A DNA stretch of 54,351 bases from positions 1-54,351 of the forward strand of contig JAZSON010000011.1 of assembly GCA_045536965.1 (NCBI GenBank). Direction: 5' to 3'. The position numbers and the translations under genes were made by a program. Source of the DNA: UBA5448 sp045536965. Its GTDB lineage: Bacteria; Bacillota; Clostridia; Oscillospirales; SIG627. Shown here one piece after another: positions 41,401 to 50,251 of the stretch. The first letter of the stretch is position 1; the number at the start of each line of letters is the position of its first letter. The notes beneath the pieces are model-generated. The model was not told where the DNA came from. It made no database searches and was given only the letters and a program-made list of their open reading frames with translations.

Positions 41401-41793
41401 ATGCCCGGAACCAGAAAACTTGGCAGACCGACCGACCAAAGAATGTCGATGCTGAGAGGCATGGTCACATTCTTGTTGGAAAAAGGCTCTCTTGAAACCA
41501 CGGTTACCCGCGCCAAAGAAGTGAGAAGCCTGACCGAAAAAATGATCACTTTGGGTAAGGTGAACACCCTTGCCAATAAGAGACGCGCCCTTGCTTTCAT
41601 TACGAAAGAGGATGTTGTCAAGAAACTGTTTGATGAGATTTCCCCCGCATACGCAGAACGCAACGGTGGTTACACTCGCATTTTGCGCATGGGACCCAGA
41701 CGCGGCGACGGCGCCGAAATGGCCATCATCGAACTGGTGAAAAACGAAGAACCCGCTAAGAAACCCGAAGCAGAAGAAAAAGCGGCCCAGTAA
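41401..41793 (+). CDS. rplQ: 50S ribosomal protein L17 (bL17)
   Basis: 130 residues. Tunnel-exit protein, last ribosomal gene of the superoperon. RKLGRPTDQRMSMLRGMVTF, NTLANKRRALAFI and GGYTRILRMGPRRGDGAEMA are family motifs. Ends with a short acidic, Ala/Lys-rich tail. GGAGG ribosome site; a terminator follows. Confidence 0.98.
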   Translation: MPGTRKLGRPTDQRMSMLRGMVTFLLEKGSLETTVTRAKEVRSLTEKMITLGKVNTLANKRRALAFITKEDVVKKLFDEISPAYAERNGGYTRILRMGPRRGDGAEMAIIELVKNEEPAKKPEAEEKAAQ

Positions 41794-41809
41794 TCACATT
41801 TGGATATTT

Positions 41810-41848
41810 GAAAGCCTGATGCCGCGGTATCGGGCTTTCATTTTATTT
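41810..41848 (+). terminator. Terminator of the ribosomal superoperon
   Basis: Stem GAAAGCCTGAT / ATCGGGCTTTC (one G-T) with loop GCCGCGGT, then ATTTTATTT. The T-run is imperfect, so some read-through into the UPF0340 gene 15 nt further is likely. Confidence 0.75.
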
Positions 41849-41862
41849 GAGAGGTAAATATT

Positions 41863-42414
41863 ATGTGGGAAAAAATTGCAGAACAGGTCAAAACCGCAGC
41901 CAATGAATTGATTGCCGTTGCCCATTATCGCAAGGGTGATATTTTTGTCATCGGTTGTTCGTCCAGCGAGATCGTAGGCGAGCGTATCGGCAAGGGGTCA
42001 AGCATGGATGCCGCCCAAACTGTTTACAGTGCGCTTGCGCCGATTGTCCGAAAAGCAGGTCTTTACCTGGCTGTACAATGCTGTGAGCACCTTAACCGTT
42101 CGGTGATTATCGAACGTGAAGCGGCCGATCTTTACCGATTGGATGAAATCAATGTTGTCCCCCACGCCCACGCGGGAGGCGCTTTTGCCACGACAGCCTA
42201 TCACAACTTTTCCGATCCTGTAGCGGTGGAGCATGTGCGCGCTGTCATGGGGATGGATATTGGAGATACTCTCATTGGTATGCACTTGAAAGAAGTGGCA
42301 GTGCCTGTGCGCACCGCTGTTAAAAAGGTGGGAGAAGCCAACTTAGTTACTGCTCGCACCAGACCGAAGTGTGTCGGTGGTATTCGCGCCCAATATAACG
42401 AAAAACTGCAATAA
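41863..42414 (+). CDS. UPF0340 / TIGR01440 family protein
   Basis: 183 residues, a full-length member of the UPF0340 (YwlG-like, TIGR01440) family. Visible motifs: FVIGCSSSEIVGERIGKGSS (about 28-47), QCCEHLNRSVIIERE (about 71-85) and VVPHAHAGGAFATTAY (about 97-112), with conserved Cys, His and Glu that suggest a metal or thiol chemistry, but no reaction is known to me. GAGAGG ribosome site. Positioned behind the rplQ terminator and before a strong terminator. Confidence 0.88.
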   Translation: MWEKIAEQVKTAANELIAVAHYRKGDIFVIGCSSSEIVGERIGKGSSMDAAQTVYSALAPIVRKAGLYLAVQCCEHLNRSVIIEREAADLYRLDEINVVPHAHAGGAFATTAYHNFSDPVAVEHVRAVMGMDIGDTLIGMHLKEVAVPVRTAVKKVGEANLVTARTRPKCVGGIRAQYNEKLQ

Positions 42415-42416
42415 TC

Positions 42417-42459
42417 AAAAATCAAACATCCACCCAAACAGGGTGGATGTTTGATTTTA
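42417..42459. terminator. Strong bidirectional terminator
   Basis: Perfect 15-bp stem ATCAAACATCCACCC / GGGTGGATGTTTGAT, loop AAACA, with AAAA before and TTTT after. Confidence 0.93.
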
Positions 42460-42473
42460 CTGTCATCTGTTCT

Positions 42474-42609
42474 TTAGCCAAAATAACGGACGGTTTTATC
42501 GAGGGCTTCGAGGTTACGATTTAGCTTATCTTCGTCAAAATAATTGTTTTCAAAAGCATCAAACGAGGTTGCCGCAAGCGCCTGTGAAGATTACGGTTTT
42601 CCCCTCCAT
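42474..42609 (-). pseudogene. Decayed gene fragment downstream of the aldolase
   Basis: Two out-of-frame coding scraps lie together. At 42609 an ATG with a purine-rich surround opens a short peptide MEGKTVIFTGACGNLV, like the first strand of a short-chain dehydrogenase. Overlapping it in another frame, 38 codons ending at TAA 42476-42474 read like a real C-terminus (DAFENNYFDEDKLNRNLEALDKTVRYFG). A deletion plus frameshift in one or two genes would explain this. The family of the C-terminal scrap is not recognised. Confidence 0.45.
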
Positions 42610-42624
42610 GAAAAAAGGTTGCTG

Positions 42625-42646
42625 TTCAGAGATTGATATCTCTGAA
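42625..42646 (-). terminator. Possible terminator after the aldolase gene
   Basis: Perfect 9-bp hairpin TTCAGAGAT / ATCTCTGAA with loop ATCA, nine bases after the aldolase stop on the minus strand. The T6 run comes only after eight more bases, so termination may be weak. Confidence 0.45.
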
Positions 42647-42654
42647 TATTTTGG

Positions 42655-43428
42655 TCATCTTCCGATTTTTTCCAGTGCAGAACGATATCCGTTACCAAGT
42701 ATAATAACGTCGGCGGTGATGTTTACCAAGTGATATCCCATTTTGGAGAGATCGTCGATGTTATCCGAAGATCCTACCGTACCCGCAAGCTTGCCGTGGC
42801 GGGCGGCACAATCAGCGATTCTCTTGCGGGTCTCGGCGATTTTAGGGTTGCTAAAATCGCAGGGCGTTCCGATGCCTTGCGAAAAGTCTGCGGGGCCAAA
42901 GAACAACATATCAATACCCGGGAGAGCGGCAATTTCTTCAAGTTCTTCAAGCGGTTCGGGGTCTTCGATCTGAATGATGACGACTCGTTCGCGGTTGGCG
43001 GTTTCCATGTAAACCTTGGGATCGACAAGACAGTATCCGCCGTCGGCATTTCCGCCATCTATCGGGCGGCGTCCAATGGGATGAAACTTGGTGTAATAGA
43101 CGATTTCTTTTGCATCTGCTAAACTCATAACATGGGGCACCATGATGGCGGTGCTGTCCGCTTCCAAGGGGCGGATATAATTGCTGTAACAACCGCGTGC
43201 TGTACGGGTAATCAAATCACAATCGTACGCCTTGCAGGCGAGAACGGCATTTTCTACATCGTGAAAACTGTTGGGCACATGTTCAAGATCGATCCAAACG
43301 GCATCAAAACCGCACATGGCGGCCAACTCGATGCCGCGAATATCGGCCAGATTGCATTTGACTGAAACGGCGGTTTTTTCGGATTGAATGGTTTGCAGGA
43401 TTTTACTTCTTCTCATTTGAAATGACAT
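42655..43428 (-). CDS. HpcH/HpaI family aldolase
   Basis: 257 residues. Class II (metal-dependent) pyruvate-type aldolase fold: FDAVWIDLEHVPNSF near residue 42, IQIEDPEPLEELEEI (Glu ligand) and LFFGPADFSQGIG (Asp ligand). The family cleaves 2-oxo-3-deoxy acids to pyruvate and an aldehyde; the substrate is unknown here. AGAAGGAG precedes the ATG. It has its own promoter with a Fur-like sequence, and the gene after it has decayed. Confidence 0.86.
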   Translation of the reverse strand: MSFQMRRSKILQTIQSEKTAVSVKCNLADIRGIELAAMCGFDAVWIDLEHVPNSFHDVENAVLACKAYDCDLITRTARGCYSNYIRPLEADSTAIMVPHVMSLADAKEIVYYTKFHPIGRRPIDGGNADGGYCLVDPKVYMETANRERVVIIQIEDPEPLEELEEIAALPGIDMLFFGPADFSQGIGTPCDFSNPKIAETRKRIADCAARHGKLAGTVGSSDNIDDLSKMGYHLVNITADVIILGNGYRSALEKIGR

Positions 43429-43607
43429 GTATTTTTCTCCTTCTCAATGAATTATATTGACTGTATTTTTGGTTTTTTGTTATCATTATCATTTTAAACA
43501 GCAAACGGTTTTTTTGTCAATAGAACAAAAAGGGCATATTCCCGAAAAGAAGTCGGAATAGGCGCGGTCTTGCCTTTCCGTTGCGTAGAATGCGTATGAA
43601 ATAATGC
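43429..43607. other. Divergent intergenic region: aldolase promoter, no gene
   Basis: 179 nt between the aldolase start and the pheST promoter. Besides the aldolase promoter and the GATAATGATAAC sequence next to it, I see only T-rich and A-rich runs and no ORF with a ribosome site. Confidence 0.5.
43491..43520 (-). promoter_or_regulatory. Promoter of the HpcH/HpaI aldolase
   Basis: Minus strand: TTGACA (43520-43515), 18-nt spacer, TAAAAT (43496-43491). Immediately downstream reads GATAATGATAAC, close to half a Fur box. Confidence 0.7.
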
Positions 43608-43636
43608 TTGACAAAGAGGGAAAAGTGTGATAACAT
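43608..43636 (+). promoter_or_regulatory. Promoter of pheST
   Basis: TTGACA (43608-43613), 17-nt spacer, TAACAT (43631-43636); +1 expected near 43643. Confidence 0.75.
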
Positions 43637-43642
43637 CAAATA

Positions 43643-43875
43643 AACGCGATGAAAAAGAGTGCTTTTGGCCACACATTCGCATACAGAGAGGATTTCGGTG
43701 CTGAGAGAAATCCGCGGACGGACAAGGGCGGTTCACTTTGGAGCGGTTTTGTTGAAATTAAGTAGGCAAAAACGGGAATTCCCGTTACAGAATTGGGAAA
43801 ATAATGGCTTTCCAAAGTGACAAATCAGGGTGGTACCGCGATTCTTCGCCCCTACGACAGGGGCGATTTTTATTT
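43643..43875 (+). promoter_or_regulatory. T-box leader controlling pheST
   Basis: The T-box sequence AGGGTGGTACCGCG (43827-43840) pairs with uncharged tRNA acceptor ends; it is followed by the terminator stem CGCCCCT-ACGAC-AGGGGCG (43847-43865) and a T-rich run. Upstream is the large Stem I region, where the likely specifier codon is TTC (Phe) at 43732-43734 in GGTTCACTTTGGAG. Uncharged tRNA-Phe should stabilise the antiterminator and switch pheST on. The specifier assignment fits the genes but was made by eye. Confidence 0.9.
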
Positions 43876-43892
43876 TCAGAAAGGAAATTGAC

Positions 43893-44912
43893 ATGAGAGA
43901 GCAATTAGAACAAATTCGAGTGGTTGCCTTGCAGGCGCTCGACGAGGCCTCCTCTCTTGAGGGGCTGGAAAACCTGAAGATCAAATATTTGGGAAAAAAG
44001 GGTGAACTGACCGCTATTTTGCGTGGTATGGGTGGATTGTCTGCCGAAGAAAGACCCATTATCGGCCAACTTGCCAACGAAGTGCGTTCTCAAATCGAAG
44101 CAAGAATGGAAGAAGTGAAATCAGGTCTTTTGAAAAAAGCCCAGGAAAGCCGTCTTGCCGATGAAAAGATCGATGTCACAATGCCCGGCAAGAAGGTCTC
44201 CTTTGGTAAATCCCATCCCATCACAGCCGTAACGGGACAGATCGAAGAAATTTTCTTGGGTATGGGCTTTACGATTGTGGAGGGCCCCGAAGTCGAATAT
44301 GATTATTATAACTTCGAAGCCTTGAATTTGCCTGCCGACCATCCTGCGCGCGATACGCAGGACACCTTCTATATCAATCCGAAAATTTTGCTTCGCACCC
44401 AAACCTCTCCGGTGCAGGTGCGTACCATGGAAAAACAAGCGCCCCCTATCCGCATCATCTCTCCCGGCCGCGTTTATCGTTCGGATGCTGTGGATGCGAC
44501 CCACTCTCCCATGTTCCATCAAGTAGAGGGACTGGTTGTGGATCGCGGTATCACCATGGGTGATTTGAAAGGAACGCTGGAACTGTTTGCCAAAAATATG
44601 TTTGGCGAATCTACCCGTATCCGTTTTCGTCCCCATCACTTCCCCTTCACCGAGCCTTCTGCCGAAGTAGACGTTTCTTGCTTTGTATGCGATGGAAAAG
44701 GCTGTTCGCTGTGCAAAGGCGAGGGTTGGATTGAGATTTTGGGCGCGGGCATGGTTCATCCCAACGTGTTGCGCGGCTGCAATATCGATCCTGATGTTTA
44801 TACCGGTTTTGCTTTCGGTATGGGCATCGAGCGTATTGTTATGCGCAAATATAACATTGATGATATGCGGTTGCTGTATGAAAACGACATTCGTTTTCTG
44901 TCGCAGTTTTAA
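43893..44912 (+). CDS. pheS: Phenylalanyl-tRNA synthetase alpha subunit
   Basis: 339 residues from ATG 43893 (AAAGGAA upstream; the open frame upstream is the T-box). N-terminal coiled coil for tRNA binding (about 1-90), then the class II catalytic core with motif 2 (RIISPGRVYRSDAVDATHSPMFHQVEG) and motif 3 (FAFGMGIERIVMRKY). A CDGKGCSLCKGEGW insert carries a Cys-x-Gly pattern, usual in this family. 15 nt before pheT. Confidence 0.97.
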   Translation: MREQLEQIRVVALQALDEASSLEGLENLKIKYLGKKGELTAILRGMGGLSAEERPIIGQLANEVRSQIEARMEEVKSGLLKKAQESRLADEKIDVTMPGKKVSFGKSHPITAVTGQIEEIFLGMGFTIVEGPEVEYDYYNFEALNLPADHPARDTQDTFYINPKILLRTQTSPVQVRTMEKQAPPIRIISPGRVYRSDAVDATHSPMFHQVEGLVVDRGITMGDLKGTLELFAKNMFGESTRIRFRPHHFPFTEPSAEVDVSCFVCDGKGCSLCKGEGWIEILGAGMVHPNVLRGCNIDPDVYTGFAFGMGIERIVMRKYNIDDMRLLYENDIRFLSQF

Positions 44913-44927
44913 GGTTGGAGGGTATAT

Positions 44928-47330
44928 ATGAAATTATCACTCGAATGGCTTAAAGATTATTTAGACATTTCGGCTTTGCCCGATGCAAAGGAATATTCCG
45001 AACGTATGACGGCGACCGGTTCCAAGGTGGAAGGTTTTGAACTCGCGGGAGAAGAAATCACCCGTGTGGCTGTCGGTAAAATTCTGTCGACAGAAAAGCA
45101 TCCGGATGCAGATAAACTCCGTGTTTGTCAAGTGGATGTCGGCGCAGAAAGCCCCATCCAAATCGTGACTGCGGCAACCAATGTTGAAGCGGGCGACCTC
45201 GTGCCCGTGGCATTGGACAAATCGACCTTGCACGGCGGTTTGAAAATCAAAGAGGGTAAATTGCGTGGCGTTTTGTCGTCGGGTATGTTTTGCTCTATTG
45301 AAGAATTCGGCTTGAATAACAACGATGTGCCCTACGCACCCGAAAACGGCGTGCTTGTGTTTCCCGAGGGGATGTGCAAACCCGGCGACGATGTAAAACA
45401 AGTGTTGTCACTGGAAGATACGGTTGTGGAGTTTGAAATCACCTCTAACCGTCCTGACTGCTTCTCGGTGCTTGGTTTGGCAAAGGAAACGGCGGCATCC
45501 TTTGATCTGCCCATCTCCATTCCCGCTCCCAAGGTGACCGAAGCGGGTGGCAATATCGCCGATTATGTTTCGGTGGAGGTTAAGAATCAAACCCTTTGTC
45601 CCCGTTATTGCGCGCGTGTCATCCGCAATGTTAAGATCGAGCCCTCGCCGCAATGGATGAGAACCCGTTTGCGTCACTTGGGTGTCCGTCCCATCAACAA
45701 CATTGTGGATATCACAAACTACGTCATGTTGGAGTACGGCCAACCTATGCACGCATTTGATTATCGCCAGCTTGGTGGCGGAAAAATCATTGTCAGAAAC
45801 GCCGAAGAGGGTGAAAAACTCACCACTCTGGATGGGGTTGAACGTGTATTGACCGAAAAAATGCTGGTGATTTGCGATGCTGATCATCCCGTAGCACTTG
45901 CAGGTGTTATGGGCGGTGAAAACAGTGAAATTGCCGCAGATACCACAACGGTTGTGTTTGAATCGGCAAACTTTATGGGCTCTTCGGTTCGTACCACAGC
46001 TCGCGATCTCGGCTTGCGTACCGAAAGCTCGGGACGTTTTGAAAAAGGTTTGGATCCCGAAAATACTATGGCGGCGCTCGATCGTGCCTGCGAATTGGTG
46101 GCAATGTTGAGTGCAGGTGAGACGGTCAGTGGTGTGATCGATGTGCGTACTTCTGCTGAAGAAGCGGTGGTTCTGCCTCTTTCGACCGATGTGATCAACA
46201 AATTCCTCGGAACCGATATTCCTGCCGACGAAATGCGTGAGATTTTGAAGAAACTGCATTTTGTCGTGAATGGCGATCGCGTAACCGTTCCTACTTGGCG
46301 TCCCGATGTGCGTACTATGAATGATTTGGCTGAAGAAGTTGCCCGTATCTACGGATATAACAAGATTGTTTCCAGTCATTTCGGCGGAGAGACCTCGGTA
46401 GGCAAACGCACACCTATACAAAAATATCGCGCCATGCTGTGCGAATTGTGCCGCGCGGCGGGATTGTACGAAATCATGACCTACTCCTTTGTGAGCCCCA
46501 AAACCTTTGACCAACTGCATTTGGCAGAAAACGATCCTCTGCGTAACCCTGTGGTGATTTCCAATCCTCTTGGAGAAAATTCCGCTATCATGAGAACCAC
46601 TGCGATCGGTTCGATGCTCGAGGTAATTTCCCATAACCGCAGCTTTAGAAATCCGCAGGTTGGACTTTTTGAACTGGCAACCGTCTATTTCCCGACAACT
46701 CCCGACACTCTGCCCAATGAAGAACAGCAGCTTGTGATCGGCACTTGTCAAAACGGTGATTTCTACACCTTGAAGGGTGTTTGTGAGTGTCTTTTGGATC
46801 GCATTTTGCCTGCGGGCGGCGTTTTACCTATGTATCGTTTCGAAACACAGACAAACGCGCCGACTTTCCATCCCGGTCGTTGCGCCGATATTATGATCGG
46901 CGAAGAATTGATTGGCAGAATCGGTCAGGTACATCCGTCGGTCAGCGAGGGATACGGTATTGACGATGCTGCTTACGTTGCAGTGCTGTACGCCGAAAAA
47001 CTTTTCGATCGCATGGCGGTCGAAAGCCAGTACACCCCCATTCCGAAATATCCCGCTGTTACCCGTGACCTTGCATTTGTCTGTGATGCCGATCTGGAAG
47101 TTGGTGTGATTGAGAAAGTTTTGGCAGAAGCGGGTGGCAAAAAACTGGAGTCGGTGACGTTGTTTGATATTTACACCGGCGAGCAGGTGGGCGAAGGAAA
47201 GAAGAGTGTGGCCTTTAAATTGACCCTTCGTGACCCCGAACAAACATTAACCGATGAAACTTGCGACAAGATTGTCAAAAAACTTCTCCGTGCCATGGAG
47301 GAAAAATGCGGCATTACATTGCGTGCATAA
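44928..47330 (+). CDS. pheT: Phenylalanyl-tRNA synthetase beta subunit
   Basis: 800 residues, full length. Domains in order: tRNA-binding OB fold (about 40-150, KILSTEKHPDADKLRVCQVD), B3/B4 editing domain (about 210-390, RTRLRHLGVRPINNIVDITNY), B5 (about 400-470), the catalytic-like core, and the FDX anticodon-binding domain (about 705-800, YPAVTRDLAFVCD). GGAGGG ribosome site. Shares the T-box control with pheS. Confidence 0.97.
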   Translation: MKLSLEWLKDYLDISALPDAKEYSERMTATGSKVEGFELAGEEITRVAVGKILSTEKHPDADKLRVCQVDVGAESPIQIVTAATNVEAGDLVPVALDKSTLHGGLKIKEGKLRGVLSSGMFCSIEEFGLNNNDVPYAPENGVLVFPEGMCKPGDDVKQVLSLEDTVVEFEITSNRPDCFSVLGLAKETAASFDLPISIPAPKVTEAGGNIADYVSVEVKNQTLCPRYCARVIRNVKIEPSPQWMRTRLRHLGVRPINNIVDITNYVMLEYGQPMHAFDYRQLGGGKIIVRNAEEGEKLTTLDGVERVLTEKMLVICDADHPVALAGVMGGENSEIAADTTTVVFESANFMGSSVRTTARDLGLRTESSGRFEKGLDPENTMAALDRACELVAMLSAGETVSGVIDVRTSAEEAVVLPLSTDVINKFLGTDIPADEMREILKKLHFVVNGDRVTVPTWRPDVRTMNDLAEEVARIYGYNKIVSSHFGGETSVGKRTPIQKYRAMLCELCRAAGLYEIMTYSFVSPKTFDQLHLAENDPLRNPVVISNPLGENSAIMRTTAIGSMLEVISHNRSFRNPQVGLFELATVYFPTTPDTLPNEEQQLVIGTCQNGDFYTLKGVCECLLDRILPAGGVLPMYRFETQTNAPTFHPGRCADIMIGEELIGRIGQVHPSVSEGYGIDDAAYVAVLYAEKLFDRMAVESQYTPIPKYPAVTRDLAFVCDADLEVGVIEKVLAEAGGKKLESVTLFDIYTGEQVGEGKKSVAFKLTLRDPEQTLTDETCDKIVKKLLRAMEEKCGITLRA

Positions 47331-47340
47331 GAAAAAGACA

Positions 47341-47377
47341 AAAAATCGTTTCAGCCGATCGGCTGAAACGATTTTTT
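47341..47377. terminator. Palindromic terminator between pheT and capA
   Basis: Perfect inverted repeat AAAATCGTTTCAGCCGA / TCGGCTGAAACGATTTT. It works for both converging transcripts and reaches into the capA stop codon. Confidence 0.9.
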
Positions 47378-48497
47378 ATCTTTCATAAAACAAACATTCT
47401 TCGGTGTTGATGTCGGTTCCGTATTTTTTGCTTTGTGTAGACAGGATAGAAAGAATGTTTTTATAACGGGGGGCGCTTGGAGAAAGCAGGGTGGATTGCA
47501 TGTGGTTGATATAAACGGGGGTGAATTCACCCTTTACAAGGCCATCAGCATCAAAGGTAAGGGTGAAAAAGGCGGTTTCTCCCGCATCGTCATTCTTTTT
47601 ATAAAAGAGGAAGTTGCCACAACTGTATAGAATGGGGCGATCGCGATACATTTCGATGCCCTGCAACACATGGGGATGGTGGCCGTAAATGACATCAGCG
47701 CCCGCATCGACAAGTTTGTGCGCCAGAGTACGCTCCCAATCAGAAGCGACATGGGTGTATTCGGTGCCCCAATGGAGCGAAACAATCAGCCAATCACAGG
47801 TTGCCGATACCTCTTCCACGCGAGAGAGAAGAAAATCGGCGTCGTTTCGCGTGAAAGTTGCCACCCCGAGCTTGTCTTCGGTGGCGCTCCATGCTTTCCA
47901 AGGAATACATTGGTCGAATGCAAGAAAACCGATCTTATGCCCTTTGACCGAAAAATAAACCGCTTTTGCGGCATCGTCTTGATCGGTGCCCGCGCCCGTA
48001 TAAGGAATGTTGGCATTTTCGAGGGCTTCAAAGGTGTCGGTCAGACCGATCTCGTCGTAATCAAAGACGTGGTTGTTGGCAATGCTGACCGCATCGATGC
48101 CTGCATCGGTCAGCACCGAGAGGGTGGAAGCGGGGGTGCGAAATGCAAAGCCTGCGCGTTTTTTTGTAGTGCCGCGCTCGGTAACCGAGGTCTCCAAGTT
48201 GACAAAGGTTAAATCGCTTGCCTGAAAATAAGGGGCCACCTGTTTAAATCCGTAACCTTTTCCGTATCTTTCTTCGGCATCGGCAAATTCTTTGCCGATG
48301 AACACATCACCGCACAATGTCAGGGTAAACGTGCCTTTTTCTTCGGGGAGCGGATCGAGTGGTTGTTCATTGTCACAAGCAGGATCGCTTGAGACGGTTG
48401 GCGATTGTGCCAATAAGTCATTGGGGAGCGGTGGCGCGGTGGTTTGGCAACCAAGCAGGGATACCAAACATAAAAGGGTTAAAAACAAACGTTTCAT
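47376..48497 (-). CDS. CapA family lipoprotein (metallophosphatase-like)
   Basis: 373 residues. Lipoprotein signal with lipobox VSLLGC (Cys 17), a Pro/Asp/Glu-rich linker, then a CapA/PgsA-type calcineurin-like domain. Metal-site motifs are visible: TLCGDVFIGKE, FVNLETSVTE, SIANNHVFDYDEIGL, IVSLHWGTEY and GHHPHVLQG. The family is linked to poly-gamma-glutamate capsule synthesis, but no capB or capC is present, so it may act on another cell-surface or phosphate substrate. Start overlaps the mutY stop (ATGA). Last gene of pssA-mutY-capA. Confidence 0.85.
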   Translation of the reverse strand: MKRLFLTLLCLVSLLGCQTTAPPLPNDLLAQSPTVSSDPACDNEQPLDPLPEEKGTFTLTLCGDVFIGKEFADAEERYGKGYGFKQVAPYFQASDLTFVNLETSVTERGTTKKRAGFAFRTPASTLSVLTDAGIDAVSIANNHVFDYDEIGLTDTFEALENANIPYTGAGTDQDDAAKAVYFSVKGHKIGFLAFDQCIPWKAWSATEDKLGVATFTRNDADFLLSRVEEVSATCDWLIVSLHWGTEYTHVASDWERTLAHKLVDAGADVIYGHHPHVLQGIEMYRDRPILYSCGNFLFYKKNDDAGETAFFTLTFDADGLVKGEFTPVYINHMQSTLLSPSAPRYKNILSILSTQSKKYGTDINTEECLFYER

Positions 48498-49546
48498 TTT
48501 ATTTCATCTTTCATTGCGCGGACATATACTTTAAAGGCGGAGGGGATTGCATAATCCGCGAGAATGTTTTGGGGCGTTTCCCAAACGAAGGTGGAGGGCG
48601 CATCCGACACCTCGGCAAAATACCCTTTCATATGCCACTCCAAGTGGGTGAAAATATGCTGTGCGTCGGGGAGCGGGCGCAAAGAAAGGGGTGCCATGCC
48701 CCAATCGGCGAGGGTGGAGAGCAAAGAGGTTTCATCTTGATGACCGAACAATGTGGGATATTGCCATAAGGAGGCAAGGAGTCCTGAACTCGGACGCTTT
48801 TGCAGGGCGAATTTTCCGCCGTGGAATAAAAGCAATACGGTGAAATCTTGTATGGCGCGCGGTTTCTTTTTTTGTTTTACGGGAAGAAGTGCCGCGGTGT
48901 CTCTCTCTTTGGCAAGACAAAGATATGCAAGGGGGCAAAGGTTGCATTTGGGAGGCTGTTGTCCCGGCACACAAACGATCGCGCCGAGCTCCATGAGGGC
49001 TTGGGTCATATCTCCTGGGTTGTCTTGAGGGTAAACCGATTGCAGCAGTTTGGAAAAAGCGCGTTTGGTTTGAGGCAAATCAATTTTGTCATGGCAATCA
49101 AGAAGACGCGACATGACCCTCAGAACATTGCCGTCAATAGCGGGGACGGGCTTTTGAAATGCGATGGATGCAATGGCTCCCGCTGTGTATTCTCCAATGC
49201 CGGGAAGGCGCAGGAGAGAGGGTACATCGCTCGGAATGTTTCCGTCATATTCCTGCATAATAAGTTGCGCCGCCTTTTGCAGATTGCGTGCGCGGGAGTA
49301 GTAACCTAACCCCTCCCATAGCTTCATGACCTGCTCGGACGGCGCCTCGGCAAGATGGCGAACGGTGGGCAACGCGGTGATGAAGGCGTCAAAATAAGGT
49401 TTGACCGCTTCCACACGCGTTTGCTGCAACATGATTTCGGAAATCCATACACGGTAGGCGGTCGGCTCGGAACGCCAAGGAAGAATGCGCGCGTTCTTTG
49501 AAAACCATTCGATCAAGGGCTCTGCGATTAAAAGCTTGGATTTCAT
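48494..49546 (-). CDS. mutY: A/G-specific adenine DNA glycosylase
   Basis: 350 residues. Removes A opposite 8-oxoguanine. Catalytic Glu in WISEIMLQQTRVEAV (about 36), HhH motif LPGIGEYTAGAI (about 118-129), catalytic Asp in PAIDGNVLRVMSR (about 142), and an Fe-S loop with four cysteines (CVPGQQPPKCNLCPLAYLC, about 193-211). The C-terminal NUDIX-like domain recognises 8-oxoG. Overlaps pssA and capA by ATGA on both sides. Confidence 0.95.
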   Translation of the reverse strand: MKSKLLIAEPLIEWFSKNARILPWRSEPTAYRVWISEIMLQQTRVEAVKPYFDAFITALPTVRHLAEAPSEQVMKLWEGLGYYSRARNLQKAAQLIMQEYDGNIPSDVPSLLRLPGIGEYTAGAIASIAFQKPVPAIDGNVLRVMSRLLDCHDKIDLPQTKRAFSKLLQSVYPQDNPGDMTQALMELGAIVCVPGQQPPKCNLCPLAYLCLAKERDTAALLPVKQKKKPRAIQDFTVLLLFHGGKFALQKRPSSGLLASLWQYPTLFGHQDETSLLSTLADWGMAPLSLRPLPDAQHIFTHLEWHMKGYFAEVSDAPSTFVWETPQNILADYAIPSAFKVYVRAMKDEIK

Positions 49547-50178
49547 GCAACGACCAACCAGTCGGTAAAGAGTGACACACCGATCAGACCGAGGACGAAC
49601 AGCAAAAAGATCACGGTGGGCAGTGTGCCGAATTTTTTGATGCGGAAATTGCCTATAAAGGCGGCGCCGACGGCGGCGTAGACAACCGCGAAGACAACTT
49701 GAGAAAGTGTGTCGTTTTTGATGAAGTGGTTGGTGATCAAAAGGGCGGGCACCATGATGCAGGCGGCAGGAACGGGAAGACCGGTGAAATGGTGCATTTC
49801 CATGTTGTCGGTCTTTTCAATGGCTTCGGTGTTGAAATAAGCCAAACGAATGGCCGCGGCGGCGACAAAGAACAAAAAGGCGATCAAAAGATAGAAGGAA
49901 GGCTTTTCAAACGAAGAAAAGCCGATGATCACGGGAGTGAAACCGAAAGAAACCATGTCGCACACGGTATCAATTTGCACACCGAAAGTTTTTTCTTCGC
50001 GGGTGCGTTTGCAGGCGCGGGCAATTCTTCCGTCGAATACATCGCAAAAACAAGCGCACAGGAATAAAACAACGGCGAATTTGAAATTGTGAGAAAGGGC
50101 GTAAAAACCGGCTCCTGCCGAGAATAACAAACCGGCAAGCGTGACGATATTGGCAAGGTTGTAGTAACCGATAAACAT
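49543..50178 (-). CDS. pssA: CDP-diacylglycerol-serine O-phosphatidyltransferase
   Basis: 211 residues with about six membrane segments. Makes phosphatidylserine from CDP-diacylglycerol. The CDP-alcohol phosphotransferase motif is present (CDVFDGRIAR then GVQIDTVCD), but 11 residues separate AR from the following G where the textbook motif has 8, a charged insertion (RTREEK). This may be a clostridial subfamily feature. AGAGGAC ribosome site; first gene of the pssA-mutY-capA operon with its own promoter. No psd gene is seen in the window. Confidence 0.88.
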   Translation of the reverse strand: MFIGYYNLANIVTLAGLLFSAGAGFYALSHNFKFAVVLFLCACFCDVFDGRIARACKRTREEKTFGVQIDTVCDMVSFGFTPVIIGFSSFEKPSFYLLIAFLFFVAAAAIRLAYFNTEAIEKTDNMEMHHFTGLPVPAACIMVPALLITNHFIKNDTLSQVVFAVVYAAVGAAFIGNFRIKKFGTLPTVIFLLFVLGLIGVSLFTDWLVVA

Positions 50179-50251
50179 AGTTGTCCTCTTTCCACGGACA
50201 AAAAACGTCCGAAAATATCATGCATGCAACGGATGCACGTTAGTTATACCT

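Noticed and set aside
26156..41793. A missing gene or rearrangement in the ribosomal superoperon.
   Set aside because: The order rpsJ to rplQ is complete and standard for Firmicutes, including secY, adk, map, infA and rpmJ.
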